Positions 34,870-46,343 of a stretch of DNA of 64,000 nt are shown here, piece by piece. A model generated the notes under the pieces. The model was not told where the DNA came from. It was given only the letters and a program-made list of their open reading frames with translations, and made no database searches. The DNA lies in assembly GCA_037576195.1 (NCBI GenBank), contig CM075102.1, forward strand, positions 42,466,745 to 42,530,744, read 5' to 3'. Within the stretch, counting starts at the first letter, position 1. The number at the start of each line of letters is the position of its first letter. The translations under genes and the position numbers were made by a program. This DNA is from Phytoseiulus persimilis (taxonomy: Eukaryota > Arthropoda > Arachnida > Mesostigmata > Phytoseiidae).

Positions 34870-35813
34870 TCCTACCCCTAACTCCCCCTCAAAACAATTT
34901 CGCCGTATTGACTCGAAGGAGTCGAAATATTTGGGAATAGACACTTGCACAGCGACTGCTACTTCCAACCCGGAGGGCTTCGGCTTATGAGTTCATCGTG
35001 TTTCCGATCGGAAAACGTCCGACAGTTTCTGATGGTGTTTAGATTGCTGACGGAACACTGAGAAAGTCTAATGTTCAGACAGAGATACGGGTTTCCCCCA
35101 CGCCAACGTGAAGGAAATATGACGGAGACAACACGAGGGTTATGCTCAAAGATCGGGGGGACAAAGTAAGACGCAACTTCACGGGATACATCTTGAGGCG
35201 ATCAAGTATGGGCTGCCCATCTCCAAGCAGTTCACTTCGACACTCGAAACGTGCTCATCCCTGGGGCGAGTTGTCGTAGCGAGCGAGTCCAAGTATAATG
35301 TTGGGAGCGACGAAGAAAACTGAAACTCCCGACCGTCCGAGGTCAAGCAAATATCCTTACATGATACGTGAGCATATCTTGCCCTGACTGCAGCCGGAGC
35401 GAGCGACGACCCCCTGCAAAAATGGCGTAACCGGCTGTTTGGCTTACTTGCCTGTTTGTTCAACAGCGCACGCAGGTAATTCATGCACCCTGGGCGACCC
35501 CTGCGAGAGTCAGTTGAGTGGCTGGAACCAAGAAAGCGGCAAACTAACCACCGAACCATCGTCCAGCCACTCTACCACGCGAGCGAGCGTTCGCTCACCC
35601 AGTTCATATTGGCTATTTATGTGACTGCTAGACAAAGCTCCACAATTGGCCACATGAGGGTGGGGACCAGCTACCCAAATGCCCAGCGAGTTGGGCACCG
35701 AACAAGCCCCAACTGCTCGTTAAGGGACGTAATAGAGCATACAGGACATCGTGGACTTGCGGCGTTAGGCGAAGCTTCCTCCCTCGTCCTCTCATGGATG
35801 TGCGGATGAGCTA
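34870..35813. other. No supported gene
   Basis: A 126-codon - frame and a 108-codon + frame overlap, without splice support. A tRNA A-box-like string near 35560-35590 on the - strand has no matching B box. Confidence 0.35.
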
Positions 35814-36047
35814 ATGTTGCGCAACCGTCCCGTGCTCGGTCCGACTCTCGCCCGGAGTCAATTACTGGAGCGATTTCCGTGGGAGAAAATGACTCGGGGT
35901 TGGATGAACACCAAGGTCCATGGTTTGCTTGATTTTATTCCGATCCCCTCGTTGAAATATCAATTACCTTTCAGAAAGTTCCCCGAGGCCAAGCACTCTG
36001 CTCCGCTCCTGATTCGTTTCCCTCGTGGCCAGCGGAACTCACCCTGA
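35814..36047 (+). CDS. ORF of 77 codons ended by a transposon
   Basis: ATG at 35814 opens the only frame of this length in the segment. The product is basic and hydrophobic (HGLLDFIPIPSLKYQLPF). Its stop codon TGA (36045-36047) lies inside the MITE that begins at 36042, so the frame may have been longer before the insertion. The start context is poor and no splice sites are visible, so it may be chance. Confidence 0.22.
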   Translation: MLRNRPVLGPTLARSQLLERFPWEKMTRGWMNTKVHGLLDFIPIPSLKYQLPFRKFPEAKHSAPLLIRFPRGQRNSP

Positions 36048-36260
36048 AATCCCGCAGATAACGAACCATTTTTTCGATGTTTCCTCAAAAAACACCGTCA
36101 GATGAGATCGTTATCTGCCGAGTTCACAATGTGATGAGCTCGTTTTCTGACGAGTTAGTTTTCCGATTGTTCCATCATCCGATGAGTTCGTACTCAGATT
36201 CGTTTTTTTTTCTAGAGGAAATCGAAGAAAGAAAAATTCGTTATCCGCGAAATTTTAGAG
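36042..36260. mobile_element. MITE copy 2 (about 219 bp), diverged
   Basis: The left end CCCTGAAATCCCGCAGATAACGAAC matches the complement of the right end of copy 1 over its whole repeat, and the interior aligns with copy 1 read in the opposite direction (shared blocks such as GATGAGCTCGTT and GACGAGTTAGTT). The right end (TTCGTTATCCGCGAAATTTTAGAG) is more diverged, and TA duplication is no longer visible. Near-equal length supports a family with defined ends. Confidence 0.8.
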
Positions 36261-37230
36261 TCTTGGGATCTTCCCGTTCTCGGCGCTATTGCGAGAGCCG
36301 ACTTATATACAAGAGAAATGCAACGGTCGTGAAACGCGCATTGGTGTGTCGGAGGTCCGAGGGGCTTCGCTCGGCTTTTCCCGCCAGAGTCCCTTCTCCA
36401 TGGAGTCGACTGTGTTGCTCCACCATCTCAAAGTGTTCGGAGGCAAGCCAGCTTGATCGATGACCATTGTTGCAGATCCGCGGGCGAGCGCCTCCATTTT
36501 AGAATCAAATCTGCCGTGAACCATATAGACGAGACGGAAACTGCGGAGAAGCACAAGGACTGGGAGAATACAGAAAGAGCTCGCCGGCCGAACATCCTCC
36601 ATCATTCGTCTCGCCGTCGCTTTTGTTTAGCGAGGGGAGGCCCAGTCGTCTCGACCAGAATGACTTACCCCCCCTTCCTCGCTCGGATCGAGAGGTCCCT
36701 CCGATCGAGAGAAAGCTTTCTCCGTCATTTAAGCCTATGAATGATCCGATGCGGAAAATCCTTCCACTGTTCAATGTTGAATCAGTTCCTGTGAAGCCTC
36801 AGGAGACGCAAAGGATTTCCATTTACTCAATCGAAGGTCGATCATCGACTTGCAGCCATGCGGTCAGACCGGCAAGTCGACGACCAGGAGACAGCGCCGC
36901 TAGCAGACGGCACAACTGTCGAAACGAGGAGGTAGTGTTTCGCAACTGCGATTGATCGGAACACTCGAAGAAACTCTACGTTTCCCAAAATCTCATTCTG
37001 TCACTCAAATAGTTGTCGAAGCAGCATGCCCGCTTTAATGGAACTTCTCAGCCGCAGCAGTCAACTGATCAGCACAGCCAGACAGGGAGAAGCCGCACTC
37101 CGGCAGCCTTGAGGACATTTTCGATTCCGTCTGCAACGTAAGAAAGTTCCCCAGGAGCGGTTGGTGCTTCGAAGTCACGGAGCTAGCTGGAGTGGAGGCG
37201 GGAATTCCCCAGAGGATGTTTTCAAGTGAA

Positions 37231-37361
37231 ATGAGCGATAGTCCTCAAGTAGTATCTTCTTTCCCTCTCTGGAAAAATCAGCGGCGAAACGACTGGTCCA
37301 GTTTCTACGAATGTTCTACTCAAGTTCTCCCGTCGTTTCACGTCTTCTCCATTTCTCGCAG
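37231..37361 (+). CDS. Candidate first coding exon, unknown protein
   Basis: ATG in good context (G at -3) opens 43 codons that end at a strong donor (CGCAG then GTGAGG) at 37362. The product begins MSDSPQVVSSFPLW and contains one Cys; no signal peptide. A second ATG frame at 37311 reaches the same donor. The best downstream + segment is an unusually long open frame from about 37832 to 38293 (154 codons, Ser-rich with a basic patch), but I cannot show the join. Confidence 0.27.
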
Positions 37362-38805
37362 GTGAGGTCACCACCACTCGCCTTGATTAGAGTGAAAACT
37401 CGCGACGACCCCTCGTCTAAGGGTTGTTCAGCGGGCCAGCCGGCCTGGTTACTTTTGCACACGACCCTTGTGGCGTCAACACAGCTACGTCCGCAGCACT
37501 GAGGTCATGCAAAAACAATCTTCAAAGTGTTCTTGTCGACTGCGTATCCGCTGTCGCGTCGCTTTCGACTGTGGCGTCTCCAGCTGAGCCGGACTACCCT
37601 TCCGTCCAGCTCTTCGTCTGTCCGTCTCCGATCTGGTGCTGTTCGCCACATGTACAAGCATGGGTTGCGTTCGGCAACGCCGACTCACCTCCGTTATTTG
37701 ATCGGAATCGAATCCGTCATCGTAGCTTACTTCTCTCCCATCTCGGCGCTAGGAGGAATGAAGATGTTCCCGCTAATCAGTGCACCGATTGCGGGACCGT
37801 TAGACCAGCCCTTTCCTCAAAACTCCGTTGAACAAGCATCACGAGGCCGAATGTCGTCGGTGATGGAAAGAGAACGAGTTCTCAAGAGGTGGGCTTGACA
37901 AGTTCGATACAACTGGAGGATGGGACGCGGCTAGGTGATTGTTGTTCGGCGAATCATCTATTTGCATCGTCGAAACACGAAGTGGGAAGCGAGAATGAAT
38001 GTCTTCCCCTCCTTGTCGAGTCAAGTGTTGTTCTTATCAGGTCTCTCACCATTCGGAAGAAAAGGAAAACAACATCGGACTGTCTGCGTGCTTTTTCGCG
38101 TCTGCGAGAGCCAGGAACGTGTTCTCCTGTCGTCTTTGTCCATCACTCCATTGTCCCATCTTTCCTTTCCACGGACCCGTGCTCTGCGTCCGTGACTTCA
38201 TGCTCGTTGCAGCAGGTCCGTAAACGGTCGAAAGCAGGTTTTCTTTCTTCAGATTCTCGGCCAATCCTCAAATTGAGATCAGATGGATTCTGAATAGATA
38301 CGAGGCAAACAGGATGTGATACACTCTGGTGAAGCGATGCTGTGTACAGTTTTTGGGAGGTATTATAAAAACGAACCGGAAAGATATCAGTCTCGCTCCT
38401 TGCTCCCTCTCCGCTCGTGAGGAAGAGCCACTCGCGAACAAGCGGGTGCTTGGTCGAAACAGCGCCTCTCTCAGCGACACCGGCCGCTTGACCAGTCGGC
38501 CACTGCTGCAAGCGGTCGGAAGCGCCTCTGGTGTCGTCCTGCCGGAGAATCTTGGGAGATGGGGGAGCACAAAGCGGAGGTTGCGGCTCTGGCCAGTGTC
38601 CAACTCCCTCGTTTGAATGGCAGCGGCCTCAATTTATTAGCGAACAGAGGATTAACGTTGTTAGCATTGTACGGAGAGCTAGTTTGAAGCCTGGCGGAAT
38701 CTTGCTTCGTATCGGGCTGGCCGGCCGCGATGAACAAGGGGCGATCGGGGTCCGAGTCTCTTTCTCTCCTGCGGCTTCAACTCCCGAGCACGTCGGGGCT
38801 CGCAA

Positions 38806-38844
38806 CCCCACCCAGCACGCGCTCCATCCTCGGCCTGGGTGGGG
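38806..38844. repeat. GC-rich inverted repeat
   Basis: CCCCACCCAG (38806-38815) and CTGGGTGGGG (38835-38844), a perfect 10-base stem with a 19-base loop. Confidence 0.7.
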
Positions 38845-39071
38845 GGCACCCTCCTCGGTCGGAGCCGGCAGGCCTTTGTTGACGCCCCGGAAGCATTTGA
38901 CGAACTGCTTTTAGTGGCCCCTGATTCAGCGGGGATAAAACTGCAGCTCTGATTGGCTCATTTGCACCGACGTTCAAGTTCGCAGAGGAACTGAGTCGGA
39001 GCGCGCAGAAAGACTCGATACGAAGGCGCTCGCTATTCCCGGACAGACGCTCCGGCACGTTCCTCTCTCAG

Positions 39072-39244
39072 GTTCTGTAACATCATGGCCGGTGGCTGGG
39101 CATCGGTTCTGGCCGTTACGCTCCTCGGCTTCATCAATAACCATGTGGTCATTAATGCCCGTGTGCGGAAGAAGTTTCCGATAGCGGAATCGGATCCGCC
39201 CCGCATTCGCGCAGGAACGAGTACCGACCTAGTCGAGGCTTCAG
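39072..39244 (+). CDS. Candidate first coding exon with signal peptide
   Basis: An acceptor (GTTCCTCTCTCAG) is followed 13 bases later by ATG at 39085 in a strong context (A at -3, G at +4). The first 25 residues form a typical signal peptide (WASVLAVTLLGF core, cleavage likely after VINA). A basic stretch (RVRKKF) follows directly, which could be a processing site. A possible donor (CAG then GTGCAG) lies at 39245; without it the frame runs on to 39531. The mature protein is not recognised, so a secreted peptide precursor is only a possibility. Confidence 0.35.
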
Positions 39245-39575
39245 GTGCAGCTCTCCGAGCGCAGGCGACAACAGCAGCACCTGCTCCATATGCAAAGATA
39301 TCTTCGCACTTATGGAGAATATCTGGGAGGGGCGGATGCAGCCCGCTGAGGGGGGAGTTGGGCACCGATGGTGGTGAACGAGATGGGAATCTCTGCTCGG
39401 AAGTTCACTCGAACACTCAGAGCCTGGTGGATGCGCTGGGTCCCTGTGTTGTTGGCAACACGACCGATCGAGGCAACTGCAGGGGGCATGCCAGAAGCCA
39501 GCCTCTCGTCTGGGCATTAGTTCGGGAATAAGTGAACTCGAATCAATCCACATCTCGCTCGCTGGAAGAGCCGAG

Positions 39576-40310
39576 GTGAGCACGCATGCGAGTGCGCATC
39601 TCCCATTTCAGCGGTCCGATGTCGTTCGATTCGTGTTCCTGAAAGGCTCTCAGCGAGCTCGAGCTGCACGAACAAGCAAAAGCAATCAATTCCCTCTCCT
39701 CGCGTCCGGACGAAGTAAACCGGAAAAACGAGTTCGATATCGCGCTCATGTTCTCGCCTCAAGAGTGGAACGGGACAGCCCTCGTTGTCCCCCTTTGAAG
39801 TTGTTGCAAGCGGTACGCGAGCTCCCAGCTGGAAGTCTCGAGCCCTGTCAAGCCGTCCTCGCGTGCGCGTTCCGTGGAGACACGAGCAGGGACGCTTGCT
39901 CCGTGGCCTGTCTCTGCGTTCGCTGCAGGCGAGTGTGGCTGGCAAACTTTAGAAGGCAACGAATTAACCCAATCGTTGTTAGCCACAATCTGCTCTCATT
40001 GGAAGTTTCGTTACGGAAGTCGAATCGCCCCGAGGCTGCGTTGCGCAGAGGCGGCTCGTCGGCGCCGAGTCGACCAGCGAATATTCAGCGCGAACACCGG
40101 ACTGTGGCCCGTCTCGGCTCGTCGAGGATCGGGTTAAACGGAATCTTTCAAAGCGGTTCCGCGGTCCGTAATCCCTCTCAGGTGTTCAAGGTCCTCGGTG
40201 GTCCAGGTCTACGATGCGGAGGTCCTAACGGCCCTGGATCTTTTCCTTCCTCCTGGGAAACGACGACAGATCGAAGCGAAAACCGCGAAAAAAGGTTGCT
40301 AGCCGCTGAG
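39576..40310 (+). CDS. Candidate long exon, 245 codons, Arg-rich
   Basis: The longest open frame in the window. It has no ATG at its start (GTG), and it reaches an excellent donor (GCTGAG then GTAAGG) at 40311. The final part is Gly/Ser/Asn-rich (VLGGPGLRCGGPNGPG). The first two thirds are Arg- and Cys-rich, which is also what a non-coding frame of GC-rich DNA looks like. Overlapping - frames reach 142 codons. A 130-codon + frame at 40537-40929 and an 86-codon frame at 40983-41243 might be later exons, but no phase-consistent chain was proved. Confidence 0.25.
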
Positions 40311-41243
40311 GTAAGGGGCTGAATTCAGTATCGAAACAGCCAACGTTTCAGAACGGCAGTAAACTGCACAGAGACGACGACTGGAAGCAACGATCCCATC
40401 TCCGCATACGTCCGAAGTAGAGTTCAAGGTTCGGCTCCACCCCGCCGGAGGAGCCGGCCAGCGTCGGCTCTCGCATCCTCGAACGGAAAACTCGACCGAA
40501 TGGCCGTAGAGGAGTGCAGACGGTATCGACGTATGTTTGTGTCAGAGCCCCGAAAGCAGCTCGCAGTCAGATCACGTTGTGTTTAACCCCAATCACTGGT
40601 GGTTGCGCACGAGCAGAAGGCGGGGGAGTCGGATAAAAATACCGCGGGAAATCCTGACGAAGCTCGAGGCGACGGCCGGCGTCCACTGTTTGCTTCTGTT
40701 GGACAAGCCTGGTAAATACTCAGCAGCAGTGCTCGCCGACTCGCTCGGCTCGAAACCCCTTCGAAATGCGCCGTGCGGTGGCGAACGAACAAACAAACGG
40801 ACGAGGCTGAGTTGGAATGTATCTCTGAGTTTGGATGAGAAGTTCTTGTATGTTTGTCCGGATCTGATTCTCGTCTCCCGGATACGAGCTTGTCCCGCAT
40901 GCTTGATGATTGCTTTAGGACTCTCATGACGCTCGACTACTCGGAGCTCTCGAAATGACTGTCCGATAGAACAACGAACCATGTGCTACAACTCTTCAAT
41001 CCCCGTAGCAGTGACAACGGACTCCTCGAGAGCGAGCCGATGAACCCCGACTCAATCGACTTCGGACACGCCGAGAAAGCGGCTTCGGAAGCTTCACGGT
41101 CAACGATGATAACGGCTTCCCGGAACGGACTCGAACTACTGGCGACTCGGGCGAAATTGCAACGAGTCTCCAGCTCGATGGGCCGGCAGAGACAAAACAA
41201 AGCTCCAGCCAGAGGATCCTCGATACAGCGGAGTACTCTCTGA

Positions 41244-43997
41244 TCCGATTCCGGACTTTCGTTCTATCGCGAGCTCCCGCCCCAGGAGCTCTCTCTCTGT
41301 CTTCCCACCCCAGGACTGCGATTCCTCCTCTGGGAATCGACCAGTTCCCGCTTCGTCGATGGAGGCGGTCGACGTCATCGTACCAGGTACGAAACCGCGC
41401 AGATCTTCAAAGTATTCCGAAGGTAACGATCTGTCCGACGCTAGTCTACGTTCGCGTGCATCTCGTTCCGTTGAGTAGGAGCTGGTCGAGCCCGGGGATC
41501 ATCGTCATTGAGCAGCATCAATCAGTCGGGGGAAGTAGAACTTCGAATGTTCAGCCAGCGAAATACGCCCGGAAGGTCGGCCGAGCGCGACCCTGCTCAC
41601 AGAAGCTCGGGAAGAGAATAACCGTGTTCCTCCTGACGAGCTCAGGGAATTCGGTGTTCTTTTCTTCGCCCTGCGTGTCGAGCATCAATCTGCTAGCAGC
41701 CCAGGAGGTCACCGCGACGATCGGGTCGCCCGCTGAACCTTCTCTTAGATCCGGCGATGGTTCATGTGGATTCGGCCACCCTGGCGAGGGGAGCAAAAAC
41801 ACCACCACAATTTATTCCAAGCCCCGGACGCGGTTTTTACGCGACCACCGTTCCATCGAGTCGACAGCGTCCTGTCCTCAACCAATCGGACGATTCGTTG
41901 TCTGACTGTAAACCCGAAGTTTTTGTGCTCGTGTCAGCGATCGTTGCTTGTGATCGGACTCGTGATCCGAACGCAGAAGGTCTAAAAAGCGCGAAAATTC
42001 ATCAGAAATCGCTCCGTCTTCGGGAACTGCATGCTAGCGCTAATTTCAATTAGTTTGCGAACATCCATTAGTGATGTAATAGGTTCCTTTCAGAGCTGAC
42101 ATGCCTCGTTTTTCATTAACTTTTTCACTTGAAGAGCTTGGCTGCACTCAGCTCGGTTCATCGCGGGTCAAAACGTCTCGCAGCCGTCTCTCCTCAAGAC
42201 ACGTCGGAGCTCACGTTGTCGCGCCCACCCGACGGCCCGCGTCCTGGGCACAATTTCATAACTGCCTGAGGCTCTTGGAGCGCTCATCCTGAAGGGTAGG
42301 TCTCTTTCCTCAGTAGTCAAAACCTCCGTCGTCCTGAGTGTCCTCCCGAATCCTTGTTTGCCACTTTACGACGAGCGGAGTTCCCGAGCAGAAGCGTGAG
42401 CACGCACCTACTAAAATTCGAAGGAACGGACCGTTTCACTCTCCTCCAGGACTCCTAGATGGATGGTATCCATGAAAGATCATCGACTCCGATATAATGG
42501 GTGACTAGGATCGATACCCTGGAGCGGCTAGTGGAGCTCGCGCCTTACCAGAACTCCTGGGTTCTTGCATAGACCACCGGACTGTGTCTCCCTTCAACGC
42601 AGCGACTGAAGCGACAGGCAGCTGGAGAAGTTGTTCACCGGAGTGACTGCAAAATCACTCCATAGATTTGAGTTCCGAGCGGTGACGATGCATCGACGGG
42701 CTCAACACTATCTCCTGGGGCCGGGAGGCCGTCGCGGCTTCCAGCCGGGCATAACCGTTCTGGGAAGATCATTCTGCGACCCGCATTATCACTACGACAG
42801 CTCTATTTTTTCGAATTCGGATCTGAACGGTCGAACATCGATGGTTTGGGGCTGGAAGAAGGAGTCCCGGAAGACAGCTCGTGATTCGTTCCGAGATCCA
42901 TGAGGTTACTCTCACCTTTGCTAGGATGCCTTTTTTCGTCGCCGGGTAGTCTGGTCTGGGTATGACCCTCGAGTTCGGAAGCGGAGGATCAGGGAACCAG
43001 ATGCGTCTGCGGGTTTCATCGATATTCTCTCCGTGCGAGTGAATTTCTCTGGAGGAAACGGAATCCCGGAAAAAAACAATAACTGGCTCTGAATTGGATT
43101 GTTCCTCTCCCACAGCGAGGGTCGGCACAGAGAGAAGGCCCGCGGGACGACTTCGCGGAGGTGAGGATTTGGTGAAGTTGTCGCGATTCGCGAGGCATCG
43201 CTCCTTCTCCGAGTTTTTCCGCTCTCTTATTTTTTCGTGCGGTTCGGGAAGGAGGTGCCCCTCTGGGCGCGACGACACGAGCAATCGAGGAACAAAAGAA
43301 TCAGGGAATGAGAAACGGCGCAGAAGTAGGACGACGAAACGAGACGAAAAGTGCGCCAGCAAAACGGTCAGACGAATCCGTGTTAGACTTCCTCTTGGTT
43401 CAATCTTGTTTAGTGGCTGGCGAGGGTAGCGGAATGGTGAAAGCCGAGGCGCTTTATTTTATTCGCCGGCTCGTTTTATATCTCGGTCTTAGAGGAATTA
43501 TCTTATCAAATTCGCTTCGTACGAAGGATCAAAGCCAGAGGAGCGCATAATGGCGGCGAACGGGAAGACGGCGAACGGCTGGCTATCAGCTCACAATCCA
43601 GCCTCGGAACTTTTGCCATCCGAGCGGCAAGTCGGTCGGTCGAGCAAGCAAGCAAGCGAGCGACCGACCAAGGTCTTGCAATCTGAACCTTGACAGCTGG
43701 ATTAGAGTTCACAGTTAGTTCCTGGAACGACGCTGCCGGCTGGTGGATAATGGCGGAGGGCGAACTAACACAAAAAGCGAAGGGAGCAGAAGTTCGAGAC
43801 GACGTTGGAGAAGACCAACGGAATATTCCACCGACTGCTGTCGCGCGGAAAGAGCATGGAGCAATTTGCATTTAACCGTCAGACTTTCATCTGCGCGTTC
43901 AGTCGTAGTCCAAAGCTTTTCTCCCGCTGACCGACGTCTCTCGTGGTTCGTCTCAAGTTTCGAGATGGCTCAATGAGAGCGAAGGTTCTCTGAAACG
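41244..43997. other. No firm gene
   Basis: A + frame 41757-42053 with ATG and an internal donor-like GTAAAC is the best candidate. Two short frames starting ATGGCGG (43551 and 43751) have strong start contexts but run under 50 codons. A hairpin with 9-base arms GGTCGGTCG/CGACCGACC lies at 43634-43669. Confidence 0.3.
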
Positions 43998-44016
43998 TTT
44001 TTTTTTTTTTTTTTTT
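43998..44016 (+). repeat. Poly-T tract (19 T)
   Basis: Uninterrupted T run directly before CAG, so it would also act as the polypyrimidine tract of the acceptor at 44019. Confidence 0.9.
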
Positions 44017-44019
44017 CAG

Positions 44020-44064
44020 TTTAAAGCCTCCGCCAACCCAGATTTGACCGGGCGGTCCACGGAC
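44020..44064 (+). CDS. Possible 45-base micro-exon
   Basis: A T19 tract and CAG precede, and a perfect donor GTAAGT follows. Only one frame is open: 15 codons, FKASANPDLTGRSTD, phase 0 at both ends, so it could be included or skipped without changing frame. No flanking exon was identified, and without splicing the same frame stays open to 44634, so it remains a candidate. Confidence 0.28.
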
Positions 44065-45004
44065 GTAAGTCGAATCGTTTCATTTGTTCCTGGCGAACAA
44101 AGCTCGTTTTTCAGCGACTGCCAGTCAGGACACTGGTTTTGTTTTGTTCTTTTTATTCCTGGCGGCGTTTTCTCCGAGATCCCGTTCGTCCGTCTTCTTG
44201 AGATCGACAGCAGGGCTCTGGCAACGGCGTTTGGAAGAGCCGGATTCCGAAGGCGGTTTCGCTCGGACGCCGACGGACAAACGATTCAAATGAATGAGTG
44301 TTGTTCGACGGATACATGTTTCGATAACTGCTTGTCTGTGCGTCTCTCAGTCGATGTGATCCGCCCGTCGCCATGTATGTGCTGCGTTGGAGCCATAAAT
44401 ATTCCCATTTACCCCGCGGCTAAGTCGAGGATTGTGCAAGGTTCTCTTCGACTGGTCGACCGACTGGAGAGCTTCACGGCTGACGCTGAAGGGAAGCTCA
44501 CGCCTAATCCTCTTAGCTTTCAATGCGCGACGACAACAACAAGAGCAACAGCATGGGGGACAGTTTCCAGCATTGAAAACAACGTGCTACAGCCGGAACC
44601 GCTTTGTCCATTGTTCCCATCGGTTTGTTCCTGATTATGTGAAAAGACCGGGGGGCAACGGGGGAAAATTGCAGAGCCAGTTCCGCACGGAATGTGGCAG
44701 AACTTCGCTCAAAGGGCTTCTGTTAGAAGAGGTGTCCGATTGAGTTGAACGACCCCCGATGCAAGAAGACGGATGGAATGGAGTATTTTCTCTTCCTCAA
44801 AGTCAGTATGCTCCGAACCCGGCGCCGAATATTTTCTCCATTGATTATTCGATTTTTTGCTCCCGTATGAGCATTTTTGCGTGCGCTTCTCATCGATGCT
44901 CGAGCGCAGCGCCATTTTATAGCAAGCACCCGGTGAATATTGTATCGAGTAATGATTTCCCGCAGCAGAGGATCCCAGACTGAACCCAGCAGCCGCAGAC
45001 ATCT

Positions 45005-45060
45005 TTCAGAGGCATGCCTCGTGTTTATTAGTGTTTATTCATTAATAACTAGCCTCTGAA
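45005..45060. repeat. Small foldback sequence
   Basis: Arms TTCAGAGGC (45005-45013) and GCCTCTGAA (45052-45060) enclose an A/T-rich centre with TGTTTATT occurring twice. Confidence 0.6.
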
Positions 45061-45607
45061 TTACTGCGCTACTAATTGTTCATGGTTCCACCCGCCTTCC
45101 TCACAACGAGCAACTAATGACAGAGAAAGGCCCTCATTTTGATCGTTCCGATTCAGGCTCTCGATGTCGTTAATTTTCCCACAGTCATGCTGGGTGTGCC
45201 AGATTCTCACTCCTTTCCGGGCTCTATTAGCCTGCATGCTAGAACTCCAAGATGGAATAGAATGAATTCTCAGGCATTCGAGTCCCTGTGAAGGTGGTTT
45301 ACGTGTTCGCAGATAGTTTTCCAGAGGTGAAATGGAGAGGAATATTGGAAGGAAATTTGAGAACACGTCGACGTGAGGGATCGCGCCGGCTTGGGTTCTA
45401 ATTGGATGGGTTTTTTTTTCTGTGCCCTCCTCTTTGTAACGGAGATAGATTATCGTTTGTCGAGAAGTATTCCGAGTTCGGACACGACGCGTTTCCGAGC
45501 TCCCTGTGGGACCGGCGTGGGCGCTTATCGTCTCCCCGGCTCTCCCCTTGCTTACCTAACTCTGGGGAGCTCCCGGGAAGATTGAGAATATCCCTCGGGC
45601 TGTTTAG

Positions 45608-45979
45608 AGAAACTTAGCGGGCTTGCAACGCCAGTTCGCTACCGCGGCTCACCGGGAAGCTGTTGGGCGAACCGACAAGCACACGAGGACCAAGTGGAGA
45701 GCAGTAATTGAGGAGATCCATCATGCCACAGTCCATGTGCTATCCCAGCAGCTTGGATTTTCCGACGACGCGACGTGCGCAGAATGGTTGCGGAGCGCTA
45801 TTCCGGTGAGGGAGGACGGAGGAGCGCTAACAGAAATGACGTTAAGAGATCGAGATCATTCTCCAAGGGAGCAGAGTCTCACAGAGCCTTCGAGCCCATC
45901 AGCAGGTTCGGGCGCGAGCGTTTCATCGTACTTGAACTTTTCTTCTCTTAGTTGTTCCACAAGGGCTCCCCCATACTAA
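45608..45979 (+). CDS. Candidate terminal exon of 123 codons
   Basis: Follows an acceptor-like GGCTGTTTAG and ends with TAA at 45977-45979. No other long frame overlaps most of this stretch on either strand, which is unusual here. The product starts with a basic and then helical part (KWRAVIEEIHHATVHVLSQQ), continues with an acidic Cys/Trp segment (DDATCAEWLRSAI) and ends in a Ser-rich tail. No family recognised. The acceptor is modest, and no upstream partner was found. Confidence 0.3.
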   Translation, partial: RNLAGLQRQFATAAHREAVGRTDKHTRTKWRAVIEEIHHATVHVLSQQLGFSDDATCAEWLRSAIPVREDGGALTEMTLRDRDHSPREQSLTEPSSPSAGSGASVSSYLNFSSLSCSTRAPPY

Positions 45980-46343
45980 TTCCGGTCTGCTTTCCGGAGA
46001 GATGAGTTCCGCATCCAACGCAGGGCGGTCAATACGTCGGGACGACTGACGAGCTGCATCAGCTCAGGAACTTCGTCCGATCTCTGATGTGGGCATTGAG
46101 GAGCTGAACCCATCGTCAGCCGTATTGATGAGACGGCTGAACATTGTTGCTCGTCGCCTTGTCTGATGACCCCGGGGATCCCTGAGGAGTTGGTCTGTCC
46201 GTCAGACCCTCCGGCCGTCAAATAGGTCCGGACCATCTTTCGCTATCAGCAGCAGTGATCACAATGATTTATGGACAGTAGCGCAATTATATTCCGCAGC
46301 GGCAGAATGATGCCCACCGGGCTCCTTTGTGTGCGTGAGTATG

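Noticed and set aside
35555..35600. tRNA A-box match on the - strand (TGGTAGAGTGG)
   Set aside because: No B box at a workable distance and no cloverleaf.
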